Source of the DNA: Methanobrevibacter thaueri
Lineage (GTDB): Archaea > Methanobacteriota > Methanobacteria > Methanobacteriales > Methanobacteriaceae
NCBI RefSeq assembly: GCF_015062915.1
Contig: NZ_SUTJ01000005.1
Span: 97,738 to 161,737, forward strand
Reading direction: 5' to 3'
Length of the DNA: 64,000 nucleotides
This document shows, piece after piece, positions 9,042 through 17,940 of this stretch. The notes under the pieces were generated by a model, which was not told the origin of the DNA, ran no database searches, and saw only the letters and a program-made list of their open reading frames with translations. Every line of letters starts with the position of its first letter. Position 1 is the first letter of the stretch. The position numbers and the translations under genes were made by a program.

Positions 9042-10064
9042 TTATAAGTTAATTTTTTTGTCTTTTAATTTATCAAGAAGCTGTACGATTTCAGGATTGT
9101 CAATTGAAAGGATTTCTCCGCATAAGACAGCTGCATTCTTACCGTTGTTGATGCCCACAGTTGCAACAGGAACTCCCGGTGGCATGCTGACAGTAGTGAG
9201 CCTGTAATCATCACCGTTTTCATTGGTACATGGAACACCTATAACCGGCCTTGCTGTAAGGCCAACGATTCCTCCAGTCACCTGTGAAGAGTTTGAGCTG
9301 ACTCCAACGAAAATTTTTGCGTTTTTCATGGATTTAACATAATTTATGAATTTTTTATTTGACCTTATCGGACAGACAACCTTGGTGTCATGTGTAATTT
9401 TAAGCCTGTCAAGAATTATCGCCACTTTTTTGGCAACAGGAACATCAGTCTGTCTTCCAACAATTATTACCACTTCAGCATCCTTGTTTTTGCAGCCGCT
9501 GTTTTCCTCATCAACTTCAGCCTTGTTGATTTCCAAGTCCTTGATTCTTAAAAAGTCATTGTTGATGAATGGCCTGTCAATCGCCTGTACGATTTCCTCA
9601 TTGCTTCTTATTACCTTTTGAGCATATTCCTTTCTCAATTCAATAACTCTCTTGTGGACTTCGTCATCATGCAGTCCGATGAACTGTGCAGCCAGTATTG
9701 CTGCATTGTCTCCCCTGTCAATTCCAACAGTGGCTATTGGGGAAGGATAAGGCATTTGAATAATTGAATCCAGTGCATCCAAACCGTCAGTCTTGACGTC
9801 CACCGGAACACCTATAACAGGTCTTGGTGTATATGCTGCAATTGAGCCCGGCAGGTGTGCTGCAAGACCAGCTATTCCAATGAAGACTTCAATTCCTGCA
9901 TCGGTACCTTGCTGTACAATTTCACGCACAAGATTTGGAGTTCTGTGTGCGGATGCGATCTTTAAACTGTATGGTATTTCTAATTTATCCAATATGTCCA
10001 TTGCCTTTTCTGCAATGGCTATGTCTGATCCACTTCCAAGAATTATCATTATCTTCGGTGTCAT
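9042..10064 (-). CDS. purE: N5-carboxyaminoimidazole ribonucleotide mutase/AIR carboxylase, two tandem PurE domains
   Basis: Domain 1 [16 protein letters not shown]...SAHRTP...AGLAAHLPG; domain 2 [17 protein letters not shown]...[18 protein letters not shown]. Confidence 0.9.
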   Translation of the reverse strand: MTPKIMIILGSGSDIAIAEKAMDILDKLEIPYSLKIASAHRTPNLVREIVQQGTDAGIEVFIGIAGLAAHLPGSIAAYTPRPVIGVPVDVKTDGLDALDSIIQMPYPSPIATVGIDRGDNAAILAAQFIGLHDDEVHKRVIELRKEYAQKVIRSNEEIVQAIDRPFINNDFLRIKDLEINKAEVDEENSGCKNKDAEVVIIVGRQTDVPVAKKVAIILDRLKITHDTKVVCPIRSNKKFINYVKSMKNAKIFVGVSSNSSQVTGGIVGLTARPVIGVPCTNENGDDYRLTTVSMPPGVPVATVGINNGKNAAVLCGEILSIDNPEIVQLLDKLKDKKINL

Positions 10065-10199
10065 TAAAAATCCCTTCTAAAAATATTATATAAACATAGA
10101 ATATTATATTTGAAGTGATTAATAAACTTATTAAAATTTTGCTGCCATTTCATGTAATTGCACTAGTATTATAAAATTTATATTATCTTATATAATTGT

Positions 10200-10230
10200 G
10201 TTGGTAAAAAACCAACTTATATATAAATAC
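10200..10230 (+). promoter_or_regulatory. Inverted repeat GTTGGT-N5-ACCAAC abutting a TATA-box-like sequence, upstream of the gene pair at 10251
   Basis: Direct reading: GTTGGTAAAAAACCAAC at 10200-10216 followed by TTATATATAAATAC at 10217-10230. Confidence 0.55.
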
Positions 10231-10250
10231 AATAAGAAGTATAATATAAC

Positions 10251-10526
10251 ATGTCAAGAAAAACTCAAGATAAAACTTCAATCGGTGATAAGATTCTTTA
10301 CAAGGTAAAAACGCCCAATGGATGGTCGATTGTTATCATGCCCGACAATATATTAATTGACAATTATCATATCGGCAAGGCACATATTCATCCTGACCCT
10401 CAAAATCATGTTGTTAAAGTGGAGATTGGTTTTGATGATTGTGATAAAGTATTTGAAATAATTAAGGATTATTTAAACGTTTCAAAAGTATTTGATGTTG
10501 AAGAGTTACTGGAGATGTTAAAATGA
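10251..10526 (+). CDS. Small DUF6516-like protein (putative toxin-like partner)
   Basis: 91 aa; HIGKAHIHPDPQNHVVKVEIGFDDC...IIKDYL pattern; overlaps the next gene by 4 nt (ATGA). Confidence 0.5.
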   Translation: MSRKTQDKTSIGDKILYKVKTPNGWSIVIMPDNILIDNYHIGKAHIHPDPQNHVVKVEIGFDDCDKVFEIIKDYLNVSKVFDVEELLEMLK

Positions 10527-10945
10527 TTATAACATTGGTTAAAAAACAGACAGGTCTAGAATTCATTAGTGAAATGGAAGACATATATAAATCCATCAAT
10601 GAGTTGGAAAAACTTTTTAAAAGAACAAATAATATGAAAATGTATGTTGATTTGGAAAATTGGAGATATTATAAAGAAAATCCTGATGAAACAATAGAAA
10701 CTACTGAAAGCTTAGTGACAAACAAATTATCACTTTCTGATTTGGATTTAATCATATTAAATACCATTAAACATGAAAAACCAAGAAGCATTAGGGATTT
10801 GGCGAATAAAATCAATAAGGATGTAAGCAATATTCAGCCTAAGGTTAAAAAGCTGGAAAAGGAAGGTTTCATCAAATTTGAAGATGGAATAAAAAATAGT
10901 AAAATACCTTACCTTACATTTGATGAAATTAAATTAGAAATTTAG
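10523..10945 (+). CDS. HVO_A0114-type wHTH DNA-binding protein (putative antitoxin/regulator)
   Basis: C-terminal winged-HTH: LDLIILNTIKHEKPRSIRDLANKINKDVSNIQPKVKKLEKEGFIKFEDG. Confidence 0.65.
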   Translation: MIITLVKKQTGLEFISEMEDIYKSINELEKLFKRTNNMKMYVDLENWRYYKENPDETIETTESLVTNKLSLSDLDLIILNTIKHEKPRSIRDLANKINKDVSNIQPKVKKLEKEGFIKFEDGIKNSKIPYLTFDEIKLEI

Positions 10946-11355
10946 ATTATCATTGTCAAGTTAATCCTGTTCCTTTTTATGTCAATATCTAATACTTTAA
11001 CATCAACTATATCTCCAACACTGACAATATCCAAGGGGTGTTTGACGAACCTGTCTGCAACCAACTGTGAAATGTGAACCAATCCGTCCTGATGAACCCC
11101 AATATCAACAAAGGCACCAAAATCAACAATGTTTCTCACTGTTCCCTGCATTGTCATGCCAATTTCCAAATCATCAATTGTAAGAACATTTTTCCTTAAA
11201 ATAGGTTTTGGCATGTCCTCACGAGGGTCACGGCCCGGTTTTTTAAGCTCATTGATTATGTCCTTCAAGGTTTCCTGACCGATATCCAGCTCCTTGGAGA
11301 TTTCCTTAATGTCAATGTTGTCCAGTTTAAGATTTTTCGCTCCGATATCATTCAC
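10942..11355 (-). CDS. tex: C-terminal S1 RNA-binding portion of Tex (separated by a frame change)
   Basis: ELKKPGRDPREDMPKPILRKNVLTIDDLEIGMTMQGTVRNIVDFGAFVDIGVHQDGLVHISQL; GTG at 11355-11353 overlaps the stop TGA (11354-11352) of the upstream Tex ORF. Confidence 0.85.
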   Translation of the reverse strand: MNDIGAKNLKLDNIDIKEISKELDIGQETLKDIINELKKPGRDPREDMPKPILRKNVLTIDDLEIGMTMQGTVRNIVDFGAFVDIGVHQDGLVHISQLVADRFVKHPLDIVSVGDIVDVKVLDIDIKRNRINLTMII

Positions 11356-13088
11356 GTATAATTAAGCTTATCCAGCAGTTTGAATGTGGCGTCATATGAC
11401 TCTGGATGTATTGTGGTATTGTCCAATGGGTATTCAGGATTGTCTATTTTAACAAAGCCCGCACATTGCTCATAAGTCTTTTTACCAAGCTTTTTAACAT
11501 TCAATAATTCCTTTCTTGAGCTGAAGCTGCCGTTCTCCTCACGATATGCGATGATATTTTTAGCGGTTGTGTTTCCAATCCCTGAAACGTAGTTTAGAAG
11601 GCTTACAGAAGCAGTGTTGAGGTCAACTCCAACCTCATTAACTACCTTTTCAACAACACCGGCCAATGACTCTGACAATTGTTTCTGGTTCATGTCGTGC
11701 TGGTACTGTCCGACACCGATTGACTTGGGGTCGATTTTTACAAGTTCGGCCAATGGATCCTGCAGTCTTCTTGCAATTGACACGGCACTGCGCTCACCTT
11801 CACTGAAATCAGGAAATTCCTCATCAGCCAGTTTTGATGCTGAGTAAACTGACGCTCCAGCCTCATTGACTATAATGTATTCGACGTTTGTCCCCTTGAT
11901 TATTTGGGCAACGATTTCCTCGGATTCCCTTGAAGCCGTACCGTTTCCAATGGCTATGACATTGATGTCATACTTTTCAATCAATTCCCTAACTGTTTTT
12001 ATTGATTCTTTGATTTTCTTTTGAGGGGCTGTAGGATAGATTAAAGCGGTGTCAAGCACCTTTCCGGTCTCATCAATGATGGCCAGCTTGCAGCCTGTTC
12101 TGAAGGCCGGGTCCCATCCGAGAATGGTCTTGCCGACAAGCGGACTTTCCATGAGCAGCTGGTTCAAATTTTTAGCAAACACTTCAATTGACTTTTCCTC
12201 AGCCTTTTCAGTCAGGTAACTTCTGATTTCACGCTCGATTGCAGGTGAAATCAGTCTTTTATAGGCGTCGCTCACGGCATCCTTAATGATTGGAGTGGTG
12301 TACCTATTGTATTCAATCTTTTCAGGGATTTTTGAAATGTTTTTAAGCATGTGGCGATTGAGATACCTTAAAATCTCATCAGTGTCACAGGTTAGCTTGA
12401 CCCTGATTACACCTTCGTTTTCCGCCCTGTTTATCGCAAGGATACGGTGTGGTGGAATTCTTTTTATTTTTTCTGAGTAATTGTAGTAAAGGTCATATTC
12501 CGTTGAGGTGTCCTTGTCCTTTGCTTTTGTCTCGATTTGGCCGGTATGGAAAGTGTTCTGTCTTATTTTTTTTCTGAAGCCTGAATTGTCGGATACGATT
12601 TCGGCAATGATGTCCTTTGCACCCTCAATTGCCTCCTCGGCTGTTTTAACTTCATCAGTAATATACTTTTCAGCTATTTTTTTAACGCTTTGCCTGACCT
12701 CCTGTGCCAATATTATTTCAGCCAATGGCTCAAGACCCTTGTCACGGGCCTTGGTTGCACGAGTCTGCTTTTTGCTTTTGAAAGGCCTGTAGAGATCCTC
12801 AAGCTCAACCAGGGTTTCGGCCTTTGTAATCCTGTTTTTCAAATCATCGTCAAGTTTTCCAAGCTCATCAATCCTTTTGATGATTTTTTCCTTCTTGTCC
12901 TCTAAATTTCTCAAGTATTTAAGTCTTTCATCGAATTTCCTTAATGTCTCGTCATTGAGTGAACCTGTAACGTCCTTTCTGTAACGTGCAATGAATGGGA
13001 TTGTGTTGCCGTCATCAATCAATTTGATTACTTTTTTAACCTGCCATCCGGCAAGGTTCAATTCCTTTTCAAGTGTTTCATTAATCAT
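11352..13088 (-). CDS. tex: Tex-like protein, N-terminal/YqgF/HhH portion
   Basis: GWDPAFRTGCKLAIIDETGKVLDT, SVGVGQYQHD-type segment (KSIGVGQYQHDMNQ), NYVSGIGNTTAKNIIAYREENG; ends at PLDNTTIHPESYDATFKLLDKLNYT without an S1 domain. Confidence 0.9.
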   Translation of the reverse strand: MINETLEKELNLAGWQVKKVIKLIDDGNTIPFIARYRKDVTGSLNDETLRKFDERLKYLRNLEDKKEKIIKRIDELGKLDDDLKNRITKAETLVELEDLYRPFKSKKQTRATKARDKGLEPLAEIILAQEVRQSVKKIAEKYITDEVKTAEEAIEGAKDIIAEIVSDNSGFRKKIRQNTFHTGQIETKAKDKDTSTEYDLYYNYSEKIKRIPPHRILAINRAENEGVIRVKLTCDTDEILRYLNRHMLKNISKIPEKIEYNRYTTPIIKDAVSDAYKRLISPAIEREIRSYLTEKAEEKSIEVFAKNLNQLLMESPLVGKTILGWDPAFRTGCKLAIIDETGKVLDTALIYPTAPQKKIKESIKTVRELIEKYDINVIAIGNGTASRESEEIVAQIIKGTNVEYIIVNEAGASVYSASKLADEEFPDFSEGERSAVSIARRLQDPLAELVKIDPKSIGVGQYQHDMNQKQLSESLAGVVEKVVNEVGVDLNTASVSLLNYVSGIGNTTAKNIIAYREENGSFSSRKELLNVKKLGKKTYEQCAGFVKIDNPEYPLDNTTIHPESYDATFKLLDKLNYT

Positions 13089-13235
13089 TAAAATTACTAC
13101 CTTATCTGAATTTTGCTTTTAATTCAATATTATTTGTTATCGATTAATAATTTTTTGTTTGAATTTATAAAAAAATTTATAACTATTTAATTTACAAAAG
13201 TATAAATGTAGAAACTTTTTAATGGTGAATTTAAA

Positions 13236-14927
13236 TTGTATTGGTTTTTAGTAATTGTTGCATTTTTACTGGCTGGTATTAAAACTGAAAAATCTAAGAA
13301 ATATCAAAAGGTTTCAGTAATCATTCCCGCTTATAATGAAGAGGAGACAGTGGCCAAGGTAATAGAAGTGGTCAAGAAGGTGTCCTTTGTCGATGAGATA
13401 ATCGTTGTCAATGACGGATCATCCGACAATACCGAAGAGGAGGCCAGAAAGGCCGGTGCCATTGTCATAAATCATGAAGTCAACAAGGGTAAGGGGGAAG
13501 CCTTATATACTGGTTACAGTGAAGCGGAATGTGATATCATAGCATTCATCGATGCAGATATCTATAATTTAACCTCTAAAAAGGTTGAAGCGATGATAAA
13601 ACCTATTTTAGATGGCAAGACAGATATTACAAAAACCAAGTTTTCACGTGCCAGTGGACGTGTTACTGAGCTTACTGCGAAGCCTTTGCTCAACTTTTTC
13701 TTCCCGGAAATCTCATTCGAGCAGCCTTTAAGCGGACAGTTTGCGGCACGTAAGGAAGTGTTGAAAAAGATTAATTTTGAAAAGGACTATGGTGTCGATG
13801 TGGGAATAGTCATTGACGCTGATGTTTTGGGAATCTCAATCACAGAAGTCGACATCGGTGCAATTGAGCACGACATGTCACCGCTGTCAGAATTGAACCT
13901 GATGGCAAATGAGGTTGTAAGGACAATCATAGGCCGTGCAAACAAGTACGGTCGTGTGGTGATGATAGATGATATAGGATATGACATCAGAATGTCCATT
14001 GTCGGATTGTCACTTGTTATATTGGGTTTATTCACAATATTCTTTGTTAAATTCGTGCCTTTGGCTGTTGGAGTGATTGTTTCAATAGTCGGTATTGTCA
14101 TAGCAATATACTACATAGTGAAAGTGGTTGTAAAGTCAATCGACATGTTCAGAAAGACTCCACGGGGAAACCTGGTCAAGTCATTTATCAAGATTCATTT
14201 CCCGATGATCATTTCAATAATTGTCCTGCTCCTGATGATTTCAACATTCATTGGAGCCGCTCACTTCGAGCACGGAGTACTGTCAATCGAGCCGAACTCC
14301 AGAAACCTGATTATATATGCCGATGACACTCCAAGCGACAATTCAATTTCCGTAAGGGGACCATACACAATAGACACTGCAATTGAAAACGAGTCTGACA
14401 TAATACGCATGCCATCGGATGCGATGATGACTTTGGGCATTGGCGTGAACGATACGATAAGAATAGACGGCGAGGCATATAAGATAAATGAGACAAGGCC
14501 TGGCGAACCAGATATATTGAGACTACCAATTAATGCTAAAAACGCATTGGGCGTTGAAACAGGGGATATTATTCAAAACAGTCGTTTGAATGAGATATTC
14601 GCCAAATCAAGCATAACCCACTCTCATGAGAATGGCAATAACACAATATATGAGAAGTTCTCAATTTCCGACAGGTACAGGAACGCCTCAAGCTTTGAAG
14701 TCCTTGTTAATAACGAGTCTGTACTCTATTCAAATGGAATATTCGCTGAGAATTCAACATATAATATTGCAATCGAAGGACAGTACGTTACAGCAGTGAT
14801 GTTTCCAGAAAACAAGTCAATAACCTACCAGAACAACACCATAGACATAGTGTTCAATGATATAAATTCCACTTCAATCAAGCAGTACTCTTCAGGCAAC
14901 AATTTCCTGAACTTCTACTTTGATTAA
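13236..14927 (+). CDS. GT2-family glycosyltransferase with two or three TM helices and an extracytoplasmic C-terminal domain
   Basis: VSVIIPAYNEEETVAKVIEVV...VVNDGSSDNTEE; TM segments near 260-345 aa; TTG start. Confidence 0.8.
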   Translation: MYWFLVIVAFLLAGIKTEKSKKYQKVSVIIPAYNEEETVAKVIEVVKKVSFVDEIIVVNDGSSDNTEEEARKAGAIVINHEVNKGKGEALYTGYSEAECDIIAFIDADIYNLTSKKVEAMIKPILDGKTDITKTKFSRASGRVTELTAKPLLNFFFPEISFEQPLSGQFAARKEVLKKINFEKDYGVDVGIVIDADVLGISITEVDIGAIEHDMSPLSELNLMANEVVRTIIGRANKYGRVVMIDDIGYDIRMSIVGLSLVILGLFTIFFVKFVPLAVGVIVSIVGIVIAIYYIVKVVVKSIDMFRKTPRGNLVKSFIKIHFPMIISIIVLLLMISTFIGAAHFEHGVLSIEPNSRNLIIYADDTPSDNSISVRGPYTIDTAIENESDIIRMPSDAMMTLGIGVNDTIRIDGEAYKINETRPGEPDILRLPINAKNALGVETGDIIQNSRLNEIFAKSSITHSHENGNNTIYEKFSISDRYRNASSFEVLVNNESVLYSNGIFAENSTYNIAIEGQYVTAVMFPENKSITYQNNTIDIVFNDINSTSIKQYSSGNNFLNFYFD

Positions 14928-14959
14928 AAAAAGAAAAAAAAGAGTAACCTTAAATAAGG

Positions 14960-15898
14960 TTATTTTTTGTCATAAGCCTTAACGGCTTCTTCAACATCAT
15001 CATAAAGACCTAGTGCAGCAAGCGCACCGACTTTACCCTGTTCGCCTGTAACGGCTATCAATGGAATGTTTAATTCTTCAGCTGTTTTTTCAGCGGTTTC
15101 AACATCCATCATTCCAGATTTGGTTGCAATGGAATATTCTCTTAACTTTTCAGGAATGTCCAAACCTTCCAAAATAGCTATTGCTGTCTTGTCGGATAAT
15201 GTGTCCCTTTTAAGAATTTCAATGACTCTGTCAATCAATTCCTGTTTTTTCTCACTTTCAACAGCAAATGTAAGAGCGATTGAAACACAGTTCTGGGTCT
15301 TGTGAGGGTTGTGTGGATAAAGCTGAACGATAATGTGATCCAGATATTCAAAGCCTTCCTCTGCAAGCTCGACACCTAAATTATGTGCCATTGTCCATGT
15401 TGCTCCGGCATCCTTGGTATCGGTATCGTCAACACCGATTACAACTTTTTCAAGTTTAGGAGTCACTACAGTTGCCTTTCCAACTTTGGATCCTCCACCG
15501 ACTTCAAGAAGTTCAATGTACTTGACGCCTTCACCCATTCCTCTGCACATTCCGGCTCCAACGCCTGCACCTGCCAAACCTGCATGGGTTACCTTAACTT
15601 CATCGCCGTCAACGACAATCTCATCGATTCCTGCCGCATTGAAACTGGCTTTCAGGTCAAGGGGTTTGCAGCCAACATGGCATTTGTAGACATGCTTGTT
15701 TCCATCACGATAAGCGGAATCAATAAGTTCTGAATTGTTCCTGTATTGATTCAATAGCCAATGGGACCCTGAAATGCAAGGGTGGTATTCAACAATCTCC
15801 ACCTTATCGCCATCAACCATGGTCAAGACCTTTTCATAAGGTGCAATCCATGGGTCGGAAAATTTTTCTCTCAATTCGTTAGGTTTTAGAATTTCCAT
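14960..15898 (-). CDS. Methanogenesis marker protein 11
   Basis: GVDDTDTKDAGATWTMAHNLGVELAEEGFEYLDHIIVQLYPHNPHKTQNCVSIAL; CKPLDLKASFNAAGIDEIVVDGDEVKVTHAGLAGAGVGAGMCRG. Probable ATG at 15898 rather than the ORF start at 15931. Confidence 0.8.
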   Translation of the reverse strand: MEILKPNELREKFSDPWIAPYEKVLTMVDGDKVEIVEYHPCISGSHWLLNQYRNNSELIDSAYRDGNKHVYKCHVGCKPLDLKASFNAAGIDEIVVDGDEVKVTHAGLAGAGVGAGMCRGMGEGVKYIELLEVGGGSKVGKATVVTPKLEKVVIGVDDTDTKDAGATWTMAHNLGVELAEEGFEYLDHIIVQLYPHNPHKTQNCVSIALTFAVESEKKQELIDRVIEILKRDTLSDKTAIAILEGLDIPEKLREYSIATKSGMMDVETAEKTAEELNIPLIAVTGEQGKVGALAALGLYDDVEEAVKAYDKK

Positions 15899-15906
15899 AT
15901 AATCAT

Positions 15907-16323
15907 CTAGATTTCTTTTAATCTGTCGCACATTTTAATAGCTGCTTCAACAGCGCTTTTTGCGTTTTTAACACGTCTGTGAGCATCCATTCTTGTCATT
16001 CCAGGACCGGTGATACCGAGTGCAACTGGAGTGTCGTATTCAAGTGCTAGGTCTGCAATTTTACGGGAAGCGTGTTGAGCCACGATTTGGTCGTGGTCGG
16101 TTGCTCCTTCAATAACTGCTCCAAGAGTAATGATTGCATCATATTCGTCTTTTTGCAATAATTTTTTGATAACGAGTGGCATATCGAATACGCCTGGTAC
16201 TGCAACCACTTTTGTGATTTCACAGCCTCTGTTTTTTGCTTCTGCTTTTGCAAGTTCCAACATCATTTGTGTAATGTCATAGTTAAATTCTGCAACTACT
16301 GCTGCTATTTCATATTTTGCCAT
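15907..16323 (-). CDS. ribH: 6,7-dimethyl-8-ribityllumazine synthase
   Basis: EFNYDITQMMLELA...VPGVFDMPLVIKKLL...AVIEGATDHDQIV...GITGPGMTRMDAHRR. Confidence 0.92.
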   Translation of the reverse strand: MAKYEIAAVVAEFNYDITQMMLELAKAEAKNRGCEITKVVAVPGVFDMPLVIKKLLQKDEYDAIITLGAVIEGATDHDQIVAQHASRKIADLALEYDTPVALGITGPGMTRMDAHRRVKNAKSAVEAAIKMCDRLKEI

Positions 16324-16347
16324 TTATATCAATCCTCTTTATTTTTT

Positions 16348-16461
16348 TTAAGCTCCGCCGCTAAATATCATGAGTAAAAATCCTGCTACCCCACTCACTA
16401 CCATGATGAATATGATAAAAAGTGCTGCCATTTGCATTCTAGTCATTTTTTTGAAATTCAT
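16348..16461 (-). CDS. Small single-pass membrane protein, 37 aa
   Basis: Direct reverse-strand translation: MNFKKMTRMQMAALFIIFIMVVSGVAGFLLMIFSGGA*; lies between ribH and leuB; not in the supplied ORF track. Confidence 0.6.
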   Translation of the reverse strand: MNFKKMTRMQMAALFIIFIMVVSGVAGFLLMIFSGGA

Positions 16462-16465
16462 ATTA

Positions 16466-17482
16466 TTATTCTCCATTTAAGTTCTTTATAACTTCTCCGG
16501 CAACTTCCATTGTTGTGGCACTGCCACCCAAATCGCCGGTTAAAGTATTAGCGTCATTCAATAATTTTAGTATTGCAGCATCAAACTTGTCTGCCGCTTC
16601 GTTTTCGCCCAGGTATCTGAGCATCATCACTGCTGAAAGCATCATTGCTATTGGATTTGCAATTCCCTTTCCTGCAATGTCCGGTGCTGAACCGTGAACG
16701 GGTTCAAACAATGCACCATCCAAACCGATGTTTGCTGATGGAATAAGTCCAAGTCCTCCGACAAGGCCGGCTCCCTCATCGGATAGGATATCTCCGAAAA
16801 GGTTGGTAGTAACAATCACTTCAAAGCTTTCAGGCTGAGTGATTAGATACATTGCTGTTGCATCAACATAAAAGTCCTCGGTTGCAATGTCCGGGTAGTC
16901 CTCTGCAACTTCATAGAAAATTTCTTTAAACAAACCATCAGTCTTTTTCAATACATTAGCTTTATGAACCGCTGTTACTTTGCTTTTATCATTTTCAACA
17001 GCGTAATTAAATGCGTAATCGATTATGCGCCTTTCCGCTTCTCTTGTTATAATTCGTCTTGCTATTGCCCCTTCGTCAGTGTATTTTTCCTCATCGGCAA
17101 TGTACATTCCTTCAGTATTTTCACGCACAATCATGAAATCAATGTCATCGGACAGTGAATTTGTATGTGGATAAGCCTTGACAGGCCTTAGATTAGCGAA
17201 CATTTTCATCTCTTGGCGTATCTTGACGATCACATCTGCTGCAGTCTCTCCCGCTGCACCGAATAGGCATGCATCGGCATTTCTGATGATGTCTAATGTT
17301 TCGCTAGGAAGTGCGGTACCGTTCTTTTCAAGGCATTCGTCACCGGCTTCACCGTAAACGTATTCAAAGTCAATGTCAAGTGAATCCAAAACGTCAATTG
17401 TTGCCTTCATAACTTCACGGCCAATTCCATCACCTGGAACGACTGCAATCTGATATTTATCTTTTGTTCTTGAGGTACTCAA
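16466..17482 (-). CDS. leuB: 3-isopropylmalate / homoisocitrate dehydrogenase family protein
   Basis: VVPGDGIGREVMKATIDVL...TEGMYI...HKANVLKKTDGLF...DATAMYLI...PSANIG...EPVHGSAPDIAGKGIANP. Confidence 0.88.
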   Translation of the reverse strand: MSTSRTKDKYQIAVVPGDGIGREVMKATIDVLDSLDIDFEYVYGEAGDECLEKNGTALPSETLDIIRNADACLFGAAGETAADVIVKIRQEMKMFANLRPVKAYPHTNSLSDDIDFMIVRENTEGMYIADEEKYTDEGAIARRIITREAERRIIDYAFNYAVENDKSKVTAVHKANVLKKTDGLFKEIFYEVAEDYPDIATEDFYVDATAMYLITQPESFEVIVTTNLFGDILSDEGAGLVGGLGLIPSANIGLDGALFEPVHGSAPDIAGKGIANPIAMMLSAVMMLRYLGENEAADKFDAAILKLLNDANTLTGDLGGSATTMEVAGEVIKNLNGE

Positions 17483-17936
17483 TCAAACCACCTTGTTCTA
17501 ATATTTCCAACATGAATGGAGGCAATTTCTTGAATTTGATTGTCTCTCCATTTTGGGATGTTATTGTAGCGTTTTCCATGTCAACGCTAATTTCATCTCC
17601 ATTCTCTACTAGTTCACTGATTCCTGGAGCTTCAAGAAGTGGAACTCCAACATTTGTGGCGTTACGATAAAATATTCTAGCAAAGGATTCAGCTATCACT
17701 GCTGCAACTCCAACACCTTTAAGTGCGATTGGGGCATGCTCCCTTGATGAACCGCATCCGAAATTCTTTCCAGCAACTATGAAATCTCCCTTGCTGCATT
17801 TTTCACTGAAATCAGGGTCAAGCCCTTCCATACAATGCTTTGATAAAGTCTCCTCATCAGTGTAGATCAGATATCTTCCAGGAACTATGATGTCTGTGTC
17901 AATGTCATTTCCAAATTTCCATGCTTTACCTTTCAC
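17457..17936 (-). CDS. leuD: 3-isopropylmalate dehydratase (or homoaconitase) small subunit
   Basis: [20 protein letters not shown]...[22 protein letters not shown] specificity-loop tetrapeptide. Confidence 0.88.
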   Translation of the reverse strand: MKGKAWKFGNDIDTDIIVPGRYLIYTDEETLSKHCMEGLDPDFSEKCSKGDFIVAGKNFGCGSSREHAPIALKGVGVAAVIAESFARIFYRNATNVGVPLLEAPGISELVENGDEISVDMENATITSQNGETIKFKKLPPFMLEILEQGGLIEYLKNKR

Positions 17937-17940
17937 ATTA

